The notes under the pieces: generated by a model
Database searches by the model: none
What the model saw: the letters and a program-made list of their open reading frames with translations, nothing else
Told to the model about the DNA's origin: nothing
Translations under genes and position numbers: made by a program
Shown here: positions 35,001 to 48,137 of the stretch, piece after piece
Position numbering within the stretch: position 1 is the first letter of the stretch
Layout: every line of letters begins with the position of its first letter
Assembly: GCA_002633005.1 (NCBI GenBank)
Contig: NMRA01000847.1
Location: 1-64,000 of the forward strand
Length of the DNA: 64,000 bases
Direction of reading: 5' to 3'
Source: Phoronis australis
Lineage: Eukaryota; Phoronida; Phoronidae

Positions 35001-38000
35001 ACTGAATAAGTGGACCTATAATGACCATTTATTCAGCGACATTACCCGATGCAAGATTTGAAAAAAACGTCATCCTCCAAGTGCCAAATACCACCTCCTT
35101 TGGTATTTGTCATGTGTATTTGGATTTCTCTACAACTTCTCACTGCAGCAAATGATGTTTCACATATCGTACGACTATGGACTGATCCCGAGCCCGCTAT
35201 CAGGTTACACTGTATATGAATAGAGATAGAGCAGTCGTTCTATATTCATTTCAATACACGATCAAGCTTTTATGTTCTGACATCTCATTCTGCTCGCTTG
35301 ATTGACCTATCGCAAGCTCCGCCCCTTTTCGTGTTGTCGACTAACAAACAATAAGATTTACCTGGCAACGTGTTGTTTGCCGGGTAAGATAGCTGCTTAG
35401 AAATGAAGGTGTATCAAGAATGCTGCGTTCTGATTGGTCAGATAAGCCGTCACTCAAAATCCTGGCGATATGTCAAACAATGCAAATAACGACTTTTATG
35501 ACCGGGCAACATACACCTGTATGGCATTTCCTGCTTGGTCAGTCAACGGTTGGTCCCATACAAAAATCAGACCGAAAAAGAGGTTGACATTTCAAAATAT
35601 GGACCGATTCAGAGGATGCTATCTTGACACATGGACCGACGTCCATATGACAAGATACCTTGAGTGATCGGTCTATATATTATTGCTTGATCACTGATTT
35701 TCTCTATTGTTATTAAATTAGCTTGTTCTTACCTGCTGCGATGTGCTGACATCATCTGTTCGCGTCGTTTATGATTTCTACAGCCGCCTGGAATTGGTCA
35801 CGTGCCAGAAATGCTCCATGTACGTTGCTGGTGACTAAATTCTAGTCCTGGGAACCAGGTTCCTCCTAATGGCTATAGAATTATTTTCACTCTTAAATTT
35901 GTTCAGGTAAAAAAACAACCAACGGTGAAAGCTCAAATTGCGGAAATGAAGGAGTGGTTCAAAGCCTGGAAGAATCAGGACTACAGCAAACGAGACTACA
36001 GAAAACACTTCAAACCAGTTCTCTGTTACCTTGAAGGTATGTTGAATCCATTGAGCGCACTCTACTAGTTCCATCTAGAGTTTGAGAACGGACCCATATA
36101 CGCAAACACACGCATAATATATACATATACATGTATACATGTGTGTGTGTAATCTGGCACTCATGGTGCTTTCAGGATAGGTGCCCTCAGTCCCATCAAT
36201 CGGTACAAATCCATGTCAGTTTGACGATGAATATCAATCAGATCACCATTCACGGCACCATTCATTCCAAAACGTTTCGATCATTGACCATTCCTCTGAG
36301 TGATAAAAAACTTGTAAATTAATTTTGTAGGTTGACGATGAAACTTGCACGCAATTTTACACCAACCGCTAATATGAATTCTAATTAATCATAGCTATCG
36401 TATCATAAAATTCATACGAGCTCCTCTGACAAACTATAGGAAAGACCAACAAAAATTGGCTATGAAATTCGACAGTGTATTCAAAGCGTGCGATATTGGC
36501 GCCATCGCGCGAGTCGAGACTCTAAAAAGCTTGTGAAGCTGCTACAGACCCGCCTGCTGCCAAGAATTGTGAAATTTGACCAGGTACGAGTTCCGTAGAC
36601 GCAAGAAACTCGCGAATGAAGCAAGTGTGATCACATACTGTGCTCTGCCATTTCGGGAAATCTTGCGTTATTGCCAGGGTTTCGGGTTTTTACTACGCAC
36701 GCCAGGCTCAATAATTTGCCTTGATCCGACTGGTCACTCACTGTACGTGACTTGCAAACACCCCCAAACAATAGCGAACTACAAGTTCGTTCCAAGCCTA
36801 TAATCACATGCACTGTAATCTGGAAAGAAACAAGGTGAGAATGAGTGTGCGGTGCGTAGATTCGAGAACGTCACGAAATACAAAATCAGGCGTGTCTTCG
36901 ACATAGTACATTATCACCATGTATTGCAAACGAAGTACGCGCTCACAAAAGCGTCCTTCTCGAGATCATTGCGACTACGGAACTCTGTGAGAGATTCATC
37001 AGGGTAGGTGGTTTAAGTCTGTTTTACAGAGTGCAGATGCATGCCCACTGTAGGACGTCTACGAAATTTCAAAGATTAGTTACATATTTCCGATATTTTG
37101 GGTTATTTCGAATACCGCATGTTCACTTGTATTAACATCATCTGCAATGCAAGTGTATGCCGGCAATCAACACGCCTCTTTGGTATGTGGTGATACTGTA
37201 GAATCGTATTTATTTCCATGCAGTTGAAAAAACGGACGTTTATTACCAGGACGCTTTTTGAATTGAACAGTTGCGATGGACTCTAATTCCGAAAGCGAAA
37301 ACTTCAACGTTTCATTAAGTCGTTATTTTCACGCAAAAAATGCGTTTGCATGATCGCCATGATTTGATAAATACATGTACATGTCTTTGATAACGTGAGT
37401 GGTATTGGCACCCAAATACTATTTTTTTAAAAAATTGACCCTTGGCAGTGCTCGACACATAGCTTGACGCCAACTCGCCAAATGCAAATCCCAGGTCGCC
37501 AAACATGAGGTGGGAAGATGACAGCTAAAAATCTCATGTCGCTCTCATTTTATTTATAATTAAGCGCAACGTTTCCATTTTCCGTACATACATTCTCTGC
37601 AACCACTCCCTGTATTGCAATGTACATGTACATTACACTTTATTAGTGACGCATTACCGCTGTTGGTTTTTTCGTTATTCAATAGGGGTCCTGAAGTATA
37701 CTCTCCGATCACTCAGCAATGTTTAATGTATACGGCGGGCTCATAATTTATTAAATTTCGTTTGGGAGTTGTATTTTGGTTTGCTAATACCAATCCAATC
37801 TAACAGAATTCCTCTTACTGAACACAGGCTGCCAGAAACACTGGAGGCGTGTGTCCGACTTTTGCAGAACAACTCCGCCTTCCTTCTTTTGTAATTTTAG
37901 CGCGTTTTACATTAGACAGTGACCACCGTCTCTAGCTGGCCAGTAAAGACGGTGAAGCTCCTATATGGGCTTCATACACCGGAAGTTTTTCGGCGAATTA

Positions 38001-41000
38001 TGTCTCACCCTCACCCTGATTAAAACATCAAAGCAACGTTGTTGCAAGAACCTGTTCCGGATAGAGGAATACAATAGGAAGCCGCCAATGTCTTATACAT
38101 GTACATGTACATGTACATGTATTCAGTCCAACTCGAACAAATACTCCCGTTATCAAAATGTTTCTTCGCACAGTCTTTCGTTCAGTTCCCGAAATCGGAA
38201 ACTGGCCATTTTTACACAGCGCACGCCGAGGGATATGACGTCATTACACCTGCCGCGTGCAGTGTTATTTTAATTTCTGTTGATATCAAAACATTTTCTT
38301 ATACTTTCAAATTTCAAAAAGCGACCTGTCAGCTGCAAACCTCTTCGTCAAATTTTCTCCCACAAGGCAAAGCACGTCTTCTTATTTGGAATAATGGCAA
38401 GACGTAGACATATCACGTTTCTCTTATATAGAAAATGTGACCTTTGACATCAAGCGACTTCAAGCAACTGACTGTGAGCGCATACGTGGATTTTTCATAA
38501 GTGGGAGCGTATTTTAAAAATCGTGAATTTTGTGATTATTTAAAAAAAATCTTCACAGGGAAAGTGGATTACACTGTACCAGACCTTGGGATATGGAATT
38601 TTTGTCAGAAATTGTTTAAAAGATATTTTTGCCTCTTTAACCAATTTACATGTGTCTTTAAGAAACAGAGGTAAAGTTCACCGTGCTTATGGTTTACGCA
38701 TGGCTTGACATTTCTCATGGACCTACGGAAAAATCACATCAACTTTAATTTCTCGCTGTCGTTCAAGGCGCTAAAATATCTTCATGAACCAAACGAAATA
38801 TTTGAAATATACACGCTGCAGCTACCTAAGTGGGTATTCATGCCTAAATAACAAGCTCAAATGACAAACAAGAAATGTGGTAAGTGACATGTGTGCAGTA
38901 ATTTTAGCATTTATCTTAAATTATCGCCTTCTTTACACGCAAATGTGTTGGAATGTCTGCAGCTGACTTTCAATTGACCTTTGTGTCACGTTGTAGGCGC
39001 ATGGACACTGTCAGGTGACAAGATTGAGGAGTCGTTCACAAGTGACCGACATTTTATCGACGCGAGCACGTGGTTTGAACTGCAAGAAAAGATAAGATAT
39101 ATGTCTTACTCAGGTACTAACTATACCATTTTACAGTTGCTAGGAGCGTACATGTAGCTTGGCTTGGCTTTTTCTGTTATATGCTCACCAACCCGTTGGC
39201 CCGACGACAGTTGTAGCTTTTCTTACGCCAACACATCGTGGTCGTAGTACCTAAACTGAATGCCAATCGTGACATTCCTTTTCGAAAAATATTGGACAAA
39301 AATCACAACAGATACCCTGAGAACCACTTATTTTGTTGAACAACACTGAAAGCGCAGGCGTATTTGCGAACAGGGAAGTTACGCTCCTTCTTCGATTCGT
39401 GCACTTTAAACTTTATAATCCTTTTGGTAACTTTGTAATAAACGATGCTCAAACGTGTTTTGCACACGCAAGAACTGAACTGACGTGCAAACATACTTCC
39501 AATTCATGCAACCTGGGTAGAAAATAATATGAAATTAAATTAGGTGATCCAGATATTCTGAAGGATACTAATGATGGACGAAAATAAAGGATCAACTGAA
39601 ATTTTCTCAACAAAAACAGAAGTAAATTTAAATTTTTATATATATTATAACTAATCTGGAAAAACGTAAAGATTTTTTTTCATGAATATGGTAATTCCAC
39701 TAAAATATTTATGGGTCTAATGAAAGTATTTCTCAGTAATATTAAATGCTCATCAGAAAATTGTTTTTCTGAAGGCAGTGTTTGATGGCGAGTCTCAGCC
39801 CAATCACACTTGCGCTCTTGACTCACGTTCATCTTCAAGGAGCTCGTCATCAAAAACGTTTAAGCCTGAGTAAATAATTTAGAAGACAATGCTGATAGTC
39901 GACTCTGACAAATGATATTATTTTTGCGTTCAAGGTCGCAAAAGTGGCAAAGAGAATCTTGCTTATCTGCCTACAACATTGTGGGACGTCAGCGATGAAG
40001 GTGTCCCATCTTACGCCCAGTGGAACTACCGCATTTTGTGCCAACCGCTTAAGGACGATATTCCTCTGAATAGATTCAGGGTTGTGAATGATCTCGGTGC
40101 CCGCATGGCGTACGGTAGCTCGATCGCCAAACATCGGAATTCACGTGCCGCGCGATTCCAGCTCAACCCGAACGACAAGCCGTGGACGGACTCGGAGGGT
40201 TCATCGCAGTGAGTTGAGAGTTCATTTCCAAATTAATTATTACAAGTTCATAGCCTGGAGTTTTATCAAACCTTCTCTGTACCTTTAGTAAATCAGCATT
40301 AAAGGCAAGTGATGCCACTGCAAGTGTTACCTGGAGAAAATACAACAAATTAGACTCAAAACGAGTCTTCATGGACGCCTTATTGATTGCAAAATATGTG
40401 ACATATTGGGTCTGTTTCCGTTGTCACCCCTTTGTTATCTTCATGGGTTTTAGTGTCATTGCTTTTTGTCGCAAGTGTCGAAATCGCGTAATGTTGCTGA
40501 AACAATTTGGATTCCTCCAAATATCTAATCGTGATTTTTGTTAGAGACTGTAGGGACATGGAATTTAGGATTTTTAGTGTTTATTACCCGGATCAAAGAT
40601 AATAATTAGTTTAGAAGTGTAACGTGCAAAAAAGTAGGTTCAGTTTGAAATTTAATATATATATTTGTCAAACTGACTCATGCCCAACAACTTTAAGAGA
40701 TGGCTGCCCAGTGGCGTGTCGCCGAATTCCTGCGTTGACTCACGACACTTGACTGCCGTGAATTACGGCCCAACATAGGGTACAGTTGTCAGCGCACAGA
40801 TCAGCCTTTTAATGGAATCCACAAAAATAAATCATATAGATGAGTCTTACATGTGCCACCGCGCCACCTATGTGGAAAAATGCAGTTTCATAACACTGGA
40901 TAAGTGGCTAAGGGACGACTCAGCACACTTGTACAGAACAGAGGATGAGCAGCCAGAGTCATGAACAGAGAGAGGGAAACTAGACAAAGCAGTTGAGGAA

Positions 41001-44000
41001 ACCTTGTGTTTCGCTTGGAGCTAAGTCACCAAAGGCAATTTCACCTATTTGCAATCTTGGCAAACCTTGCTGTGACTAATCATTGTTCTTTTTGCTGGTG
41101 CTGTTACGTAATTGCCTGACTTTTTTCAACAGATATGGATTCATGGACACCCTCATGGAACAGATACCAGGCAAAGACAACGCTGGTGCTAACTTGACTG
41201 ATAACGCCATGGGAGACCCCGCTTATCATCTGAAAACTGATCAGCCCGTGAACGCAGGTAAGCTGTCAATCATTTTATCACCGTTCCCATAGGCGCCGTC
41301 AATAGCCTCGTTGTCAGCGGCATTCATCACCACCACTCTCACTTAGCCAAAACGTCTAAGGTTTTCAGCGGTAAAAGTACTATGAATGCTTCCTTTTTTG
41401 TTCAAATACTTTCTTTGAGACAGTAAGGAATATTGTTTTCAATTAGCTGCTTTTCATTGTTGCAAAACTAGTAGCTGTTTGAAATGAAGAAGGTCTCTTA
41501 GAAGAGTCACTACGATTAATGAATTTTGATTCCATAGTGCCGATTTAACGTGCCACGTTTATGCTGATGCAACCTCCAGCGTGTTGCTACTTTAGTTAGA
41601 GGTGGATACAATATAAGTCTCGTGTTTCACTTGGTATTACCAGGGAACTAAGTAAAACGTATTTGATCCTTTCCAAGCTTACTACCATCGCTACTTTAAG
41701 TCGTACAAGAGAGGAGCTATGGGACTGAAGACGCGTTCACGAGGGTATGCCGACGTAAACATGTGGGCTGCAATGACGACTCAGCCGAAGGTAAGCCCAA
41801 GGGTTGTAACTATGGAGCGCCCTTACCTTCGGCGTGTGTGACGACTCCAGATGAACGCGTCTGAGAGTAGTTTTGCGACTACAGGCAACTAGCCATGCCC
41901 GCACTGAAAGCGTCAACTTCAAGCGCCGTTAACTTTTAACCAATTAGAACAAGTGTTTATGTGTTTTACCTCTAGGATATTATACACGAATGTCTAAAAT
42001 ACTGGGGGTTTGTTTGAACATCAGACACCAGTAAACAATGTCTCGAGGAGATGGACTATTCCATCTTAGTCGTCACAAGTTGACGTCAAAGACATTCCAT
42101 AGATAATCGGTACTCTTAAAGTGGGCGCATTTTAAAAGCTCTCAAAATCGGATCCATTTATTAATAAAACAATCCGTTAGTCCGAAAATACGCTATGCAC
42201 AGGCCCATTGATTCCTGGCCCGCCACCCGACAAATGGACCCTAATACTAAAGACCCTGGATTCTACATGTACAATTATTCAATTACATGTTTTGTTCTTA
42301 CGTTGATGTTCCACAAATGAATGCACACAGGTTAGAAGGCAGGCAGACAAAAAGACAGTCAGAAATAAGTGGCTTCCCAGAAAATACATATTGCGGCCTA
42401 CAGTGTACACAACTCTCGTAGGTATCAACCAACTAACCTCGAGTGCATGCCTCCACCCAACTGTTGGGTTTTTACGCCTCAGCTTGCTGATCTAGGTCAA
42501 ACCAACGTCTTTTCTCGCTTGCAACCAGTCACTAATTGGGCTAGCGCAAATATGCCATCATATAGAACAAATCACAACAGCGCGTTGTCATTCAATCCTA
42601 TAGTGGGCTTATATCACGAATATCCAATATGACAGCAAAGCAATTTTGACGATTTTTTTCCGCCAAGTAACAAGCCCACCCTTGTATGAATCCTCCCCTT
42701 TTGTAAAGCTCTCTAATCAGCCCATGGGGTTATATCAGAGCAAATGGTTGAAAAAATTGTGAATCATGTTTCTCCTGATAATGTTAGCTTTGTCTTGTAG
42801 GTGGCGCCAATGAAGTATAGAGATTGTCCCCGGCGAGGCAAGTGCACAGAGATCTCTCAACGTTGGACCTATGCCATACCGTTGGAAATCATATACTTGA
42901 CGCCTCTCTACAAGTGGAATCCATACGATATTGAATATAAGGTACATGTACACGTAGAAAACCAAATTCATACACAAAACGTACCGAGAGTGGCGTTCAT
43001 GAAGTAATATTTCGAGACATTATTCCGTCGGTCTTGGTCGATACGCGGAATAATGTCGAGTGGGATATCACTTCATATACATGTACGCCAGTGGAGGTAC
43101 GTTCCTCACACGCTTCGAAATTCCTAAATTTCTTTCATTTTTCGGCAGATTTTTTAAATACTGCACTCAGACTGTTCACGTGTCGGATCACATCCTATAT
43201 GTACATTTATGTACTTGTGCGGTAGGTTGCAAGCTTTCTGTGGTAAAAGAAACAGTTTTAATTGTAACGATTTATTACTTAAAAAGAGATTAAAGAGATG
43301 AAAACAATGGTAACTGTACATTGAACTTGTAATATCTCCTGAAAATTGTTAAATAACAATAATATTTGATATGCAGTTACCGAGGAATTGGCAACTGTGT
43401 TGCAGACGGTATAATATTTAGCAATTGAAAACAGAGGCAGAAGTCTCATAAAATTAACAGTTGTGTTCCAGATGTTACGTTTAGGGCCTGATTGCGTGTC
43501 TAGTGTTGTTTATAGTGCTGCAACTGCATTACTTTAAACTACATTCGGAAAGTTTGATGATCGAACCGGCCAAAGACCCCGAGTCGTCATTGACCGACCT
43601 TTTGAACATTCCAGGTCACAGGTCACTGTTGAAGTAGTGCTGGATGTGAATACGGGAATCATTAATACATGGCCGTATTGCACTCGACAGATTCAATGCG
43701 GATGGGATAAGATTTAATATTTAGCTACTCATAGTTATACTTCGGCCGGAAATTACTGCAATTATAGTAGGAATTTCCTTGATGACGACTCGTTACACAT
43801 AACTGCACTTTTTGAGAACTTACGTTGATCATACATGTACATGTATATTGCAAAGCAGTGGCAAGGGGGCCATGCCCCTCCACTTAAATTTCTCCCAGAT
43901 TCTATTTGGCAGTTCGGGGATGCGAATGTCCGACTACAAAAATCCTGGCTAATACTCTGCTTTGCCCCCCGCCCCTGTAATGATCTCAAACAAGAAAATG

Positions 44001-46803
44001 CTTCCGTTGATAATTCTAAGCTAACAGCAAATGAGCGGCGAACCCCNTGTTAACTCCGTGAGAGTGCATTTGGTCATGTGCACAACTTTATGCAATAGTT
44101 TGGGAAGAAGAGTTGGTTTGAATTCCATGAACATGTTTAAAATCGAGTTCTAGTTCGAGAGTCGTAGTACCAACTCAAACCTTTAGCCCTGCAGTCGACA
44201 TGTGTCGTTTGCAAACTTGGTTTATTCCGCTATCTTTGTGCATCGGTCATTAGGGTACAACTTGTGAACCAAATACTATTTTCTTGAGTTATTGCTAAAG
44301 TACATGAGGAACTGAAAATATCGAAACAAATCTGGATGTCAAGCTAGCAAATTGCCTTTTGTCACTCGCCTCTTTTCAGTAGTTCTCAAAGTCAACACCT
44401 TCCAAGCAGTTCTTATGTATCACTGTCGTTGGATTTGCATTTTGTACCATTAAAAAGACCGAACTTGCTTACTCAAAAAGTCTTCGCAAGTAGGTCCAAT
44501 CTCTTAAGAGATTTGTTCTATGCATGGAAGGCATTTGTGCTGGAGAATGACCATATGAAACGTCGTCTGTAGGCCTACCTCCAAACGGACAGGAATTTCA
44601 AACAGATTAAGCATAATCAATTACAGTAGTAGTCTATAGAACTTAGATTCAAGGAACGAGTTTCCTCCTAAGAAATACTAATATATTTGTTAAATTTGAG
44701 TATTGGCATACTACTTCAAGGGAGTCTTCAACAGACAATCTAAGACCATCCAGACTGTGTATGCCGGTGGACCGAAGAGCAACGGTGGTAAACGCAATGG
44801 GGGGTTGAAGCCCGAACTCGCCTACAACGGAACTAACAGTATACTGCACATCATCACCCCAGACGAGTTCTACAGCGGTAGAGAGGTAAGAGAGTGAAGG
44901 TAGTTATCAAACTGGAAAGGTCAGAAAACCGCCTCACCTACATGCAAAAACACGCGGTGATATTTGTGAGAGGCCTCCTTTTGGCTGCGAAGTCTATCAC
45001 TTCCTTTCAGTAATACGGGTGAAACGTTTGTTTTGCAATCAACACGTTTACAACATAAGTGGTAACTGGTGGAGGCTTGGCCAGTCAAGAAATAATATAG
45101 ATGGTGCCAACGTGCACTGCTGCCAGATGAAGGGCATTGCTGAATCTGGGGGCTCCGAGAGCATCTAAACTTATTATTACCCTCCAAATCTCACTCGCAG
45201 TCTACATGCGAGACGTAAATTCCTTCCTATCCTTTCTGTGTGTGCGATTCTTCCAGCTTCTGAAAGATCCTGCCGACACAACACGTGGTGGCGCATATGG
45301 CGTGCTGGATCGCAAAGGCAACTTGCGAGCTGTCAGAGCCGCCGGTACAAGAGCTATGTTACCCAACATTCCTGGCGTGGGTTCAATGAGGATAAGATAT
45401 CCCATCATGCCGGTGCACGCAGAAGGTAAGAAAGGTTCGAACTGTGTAGTTTGTTGATATGGTGCACACATAAAGTAAAGAGGTTTTTGGGCTCCAAATT
45501 TGTCAGACAACTGTTAAATTTGAAATCAACGTTGAGCTAGGATACGTGTACATCTTTGTAAGTGATAGAGACATTTTTGTTTTTGAACAATGTTTTACGG
45601 TGTATCATGGTTACAAACATGTCTTAAATAAAGTTAGGAACTATGTCTTAAATAAAGTTAGGAACTGATATGATGATTGTTGGTTAACATATCCCTTGAG
45701 AAATTTTGCTCACAAAGTTGAAATCGTTTGCCATTGATGTTTCTTTCAGGCAGTGCTATATGGAAGGAAATTGATGCTTTGAAGGACGTAGTCATGGATC
45801 TTTCTCGCTACGGCCATATGCTCTATAAAGCCCCTACTTTCACATCCGGGCAGAAGTTTAACGGGACTGACGTAAGAAAAAATGACAAAGAATATATATC
45901 GTAACTTGCGCAATACAGGTGACAAAACAACTAAAGCAGCTGTTTCTCTTGATCTCATTGTGGTCATGTGAAAAACACGGATGTCTTGTTGTGAAAGAAT
46001 CGACTTCTTTTAATTGAATTAAATCAAGACATACTGACACCTGGCGTGTGTTCAGTAGACGCTAGGACCTACGCTAGGACCTAGCTAAAACCTAGTCAAA
46101 GTCACGTGTTCTCATTTAAAATACACGTCAATTTCTCACGTAATCTCGCGAAGTCTTGCTTTTTAGCGAGGTCCTAGCGTTACTGAACGGGAGGCTGGTT
46201 GGGCTCTACTGGTGTTTATTTAGCTTATTTCAAGGGAAAGCACGTGTCCCACCTTTGGACTAGAGCCAGGATTTTCGACTGACGATGGGAAGTAGCCACT
46301 CAAAATGCCACATCATAACATGGTTTTCTAGACAGTATCCAGGGAATTTGTAAAACTCTGACCTTATCAGGGTAGTTAGGAAAAGTTACTAGGCTGTGTA
46401 TTTTGAAGGACTAATATGATTTTGTATGTTTTTGCTTTGAAAGGAAAAACAATTAGGTGTTTAAGACTCAGAAACCCCAATAAAGGCATTACACAATATG
46501 ACAGCAGGAATCACATTTCGGCACGTTTTTTCTTCCCTCTAGGATTCGCTAATGTATGAGCTTCCTGTGACTGTCAGAGATCCTCCTGGTGAGCATTCGC
46601 ATTTGTTGACTTTGTCACCTGACGACATCAAAGATTTAAAGGCGGGAAAGCGAGTAACTGTTACGACGACCATTGACAACGGGCATGCACACTCCCTAAC
46701 ACTTGCTTACTATAAAAAGAGTGGGTTCGTTGTTGTGATGTGCGATGGCTCGAAAAAATGCTGGGATGGACACGGAGCTGTACTAAAGAAGGCAGATCAG
46801 TAA
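32048..46803 (+). CDS. Secreted 681-residue protein of unknown function, paralogue 2 (12 coding exons)
   Basis: Coding exons: 32048-32222, 34688-34941, 35907-36036, 38997-39113, 39935-40208, 41133-41257, 41678-41790, 42801-42941, 44721-44885, 45257-45425, 45750-45871, 46543-46803. Exon lengths and phases are identical to paralogue 1, with no frameshift or stop. The signal peptide is MSLSILAFVIALVGICSPAA. About 44 of 681 residues differ from paralogue 1 by my count. Exons 3 and 7 encode identical peptides. Exon 9 (9 changes) and exon 12 (8 changes, clustered after the second His-x-His) differ most. Both His-x-His motifs, CDGSKKCWDGH and both NGT sequons are kept. At exon 6 the first base differs (A here, G in paralogue 1) but the split codon still yields Gln. 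The pattern indicates both genes are under constraint. Function unknown. Confidence 0.92.
34986..35051. repeat. Near-perfect intronic hairpin after exon 2, paralogue 2
   Basis: The arm 34986-35013 (CATTCGGGTAATGTCACTG, then AATAAGTGG) pairs with 35025-35051 (CCATTTATTCAGCGACATTA, then CCCGATG). There is one bulged base, one mismatch and one G-T pair, with an 11-base loop. It begins 45 bases after the exon 2 donor. Paralogue 1 has the decayed counterpart at the same position. Confidence 0.75.
35215..35530. other. About 0.3 kb insertion in intron 2 of paralogue 2
   Basis: Homology to paralogue 1 (near 12575) is interrupted by roughly 300 bases. They contain CCGCCCC and inverted pieces such as ATAGAGATAGAGCAG, and homology resumes near GACATTTC at about 35586. 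No terminal repeats could be confirmed. Confidence 0.45.
36037..38996. other. Intron 3 of paralogue 2
   Basis: About 3 kb, matching intron 3 of paralogue 1. It contains a short TG-rich and TACATG-rich run (36120-36150) and an ATGTAC microsatellite (38096-38121) not present in paralogue 1. No exon seen. Confidence 0.65.
38096..38121. repeat. (ACATGT)n microsatellite
   Basis: Four perfect units of a hexamer that is its own reverse complement, in intron 3 of paralogue 2. Shorter ACATGTAC runs recur across the whole window. Confidence 0.9.
39541..39640 (-). mobile_element. Penelope-like 3' tail fragment in intron 4 of paralogue 2
   Basis: AGGTGATCCAGAT, AGGATACTA, GGATCAACTGAAATT and CAACAAAAACAGAA follow the same order as the outer flank of the Penelope element at 48565-50168 (read on its minus strand: AGGCGATCCAGAT, AGGATACTA, GGATCAACTGAAATT, CAACAAAAACAGAA), with an internal loss. 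It is a short, dead fragment. Confidence 0.65.
42972..43708. mobile_element. Foldback-headed element in intron 8 of paralogue 2
   Basis: The second copy of the element at 10399-11123, here just after exon 8 (ends 42941). It starts ACACAAAACGTACCGAG and ends GATGGGAT. Intron 8 of paralogue 1 is empty at this place (about 20490). The foldback (GGAATAATGTCGAGTGGGAT with its partner) is still visible but more degraded. The interior matches the other copy for about 600 bp. Confidence 0.75.
44047..44047. other. Ambiguous base
   Basis: A single N inside intron 8 of paralogue 2, in a C-rich stretch. Confidence 0.99.
46050..46188. mobile_element. Small MITE-like element in intron 11 of paralogue 2
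   Basis: GTTCAGTAGACGCTAGGACC at 46050-46069 is inverted at 46169-46188 (AGGTCCTAGCGTTACTGAAC). The 139-bp element has no coding capacity. Intron 11 of paralogue 1 lacks it. Confidence 0.75.
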
Positions 46804-48137
46804 CTGAAATGTTTGACGTGGCTTAGTTAAGCTGTTCTTCAGCAGTTGTTTAATTTTGCCAAGTCAGTTTGAAAATGTTTGGGATGTATCGTAATATAAG
46901 AGACCGTTTCGAGAGTCACCACACTGTCAATGGAATACATGTTTATGTCTCCTAAACTCGGTCTTTTTGATGTTCATTTCACAGGTTTAAGCCAATTTGG
47001 CGGAGTACTGACTAAGGTACCAGAAACTCGTACATGTAACTGCTCTTTAATCGATTGATAAACCTGTACATTGTTTCACAGATGAGACAAACGAGAACTC
47101 ATAACGTTGCAGAGTTCAGTAGACCGTTAGACAACAGATTGCACACGCTCCAAAAATCAGCGCTTACGAAACGAAAACAGTGAATCCGACAACTCAACTC
47201 TTGTACCTCGCCAAATAAGTACTTCGATGGTTGCAATTTTGCTAAGCCAGCCAAGCCACTTCCACACATTTTCGCGCAAAATTTGCTTTACGCTCGCGTG
47301 ATTTTGCCAGGTGTTCAGTGCTTTTCTCAAAAAAGTAAGTACACAGAAAGCACCCCAGTTCTGGTAGATGTTAGCACGAAGATGTAGCGAAGTGACACAA
47401 AGTGGCTGAATGATACAAAAAATAACACGCGTGACAAAGTGATGTTTTACGTCATTATCTGACTGCAAATGAACCGACCACACGCATACCGCAGGTAATA
47501 ATTTATCAATTTAACAGCAGGGATACAGACAGCCGTATAAATTGCAAAACGTTACGCACTGAAAAGAAATGTTTATACAAGAGTATGTCTACGGATGTGG
47601 AACCGCACTATCGCCATGTTTTCGAAACAAACTGAGATCAATTTAGAAAAACGTGGGTACTGGGAAGTTGACATATACATGTACGTCTTCAAGCCGAAGA
47701 TGAGCCAATCTGGAAGACACATGGGCCATGTTAGAAACTGCACTGCGTCAAAATACTTTGGCGTAATTTATGCGAGACACATACATATTGATATGTACAG
47801 TATATAGCCTACTGTCAAATGACACAAACCTGCAATGAATTCTTACAAAGTGAACGTCGTCAGTGTCATGGATAGCAATCAAATCTATGTATGATTCGAA
47901 ACACTTCAGTCCACATTTCTTCGAAAATCATTGGCGAGCAAATGTCCCCAAGATTGTGAAGCACGCGAGAAAATGACTGACCGCTGACTGATTGAGTTTC
48001 TGCACTTTGAATTTCTTTGGCTACGGTGGGCATTTGAGTAAAACGCAGCGAGTTCAGGCAACTCGTACAAAAGGAAAAGAAACGTGACTGGTTTAATCAA
48101 AACCCCAAAACAATCTTCTCGTTGCTCTTTAATACAA
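46804..48137. other. Convergent spacer, unit 2
   Basis: This spacer lies between the stops of paralogue 2 and the SAM gene and matches 23415-24767. It presumably holds both 3' untranslated regions. The block 47590-47830 is well conserved with unit 1. Confidence 0.5.
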
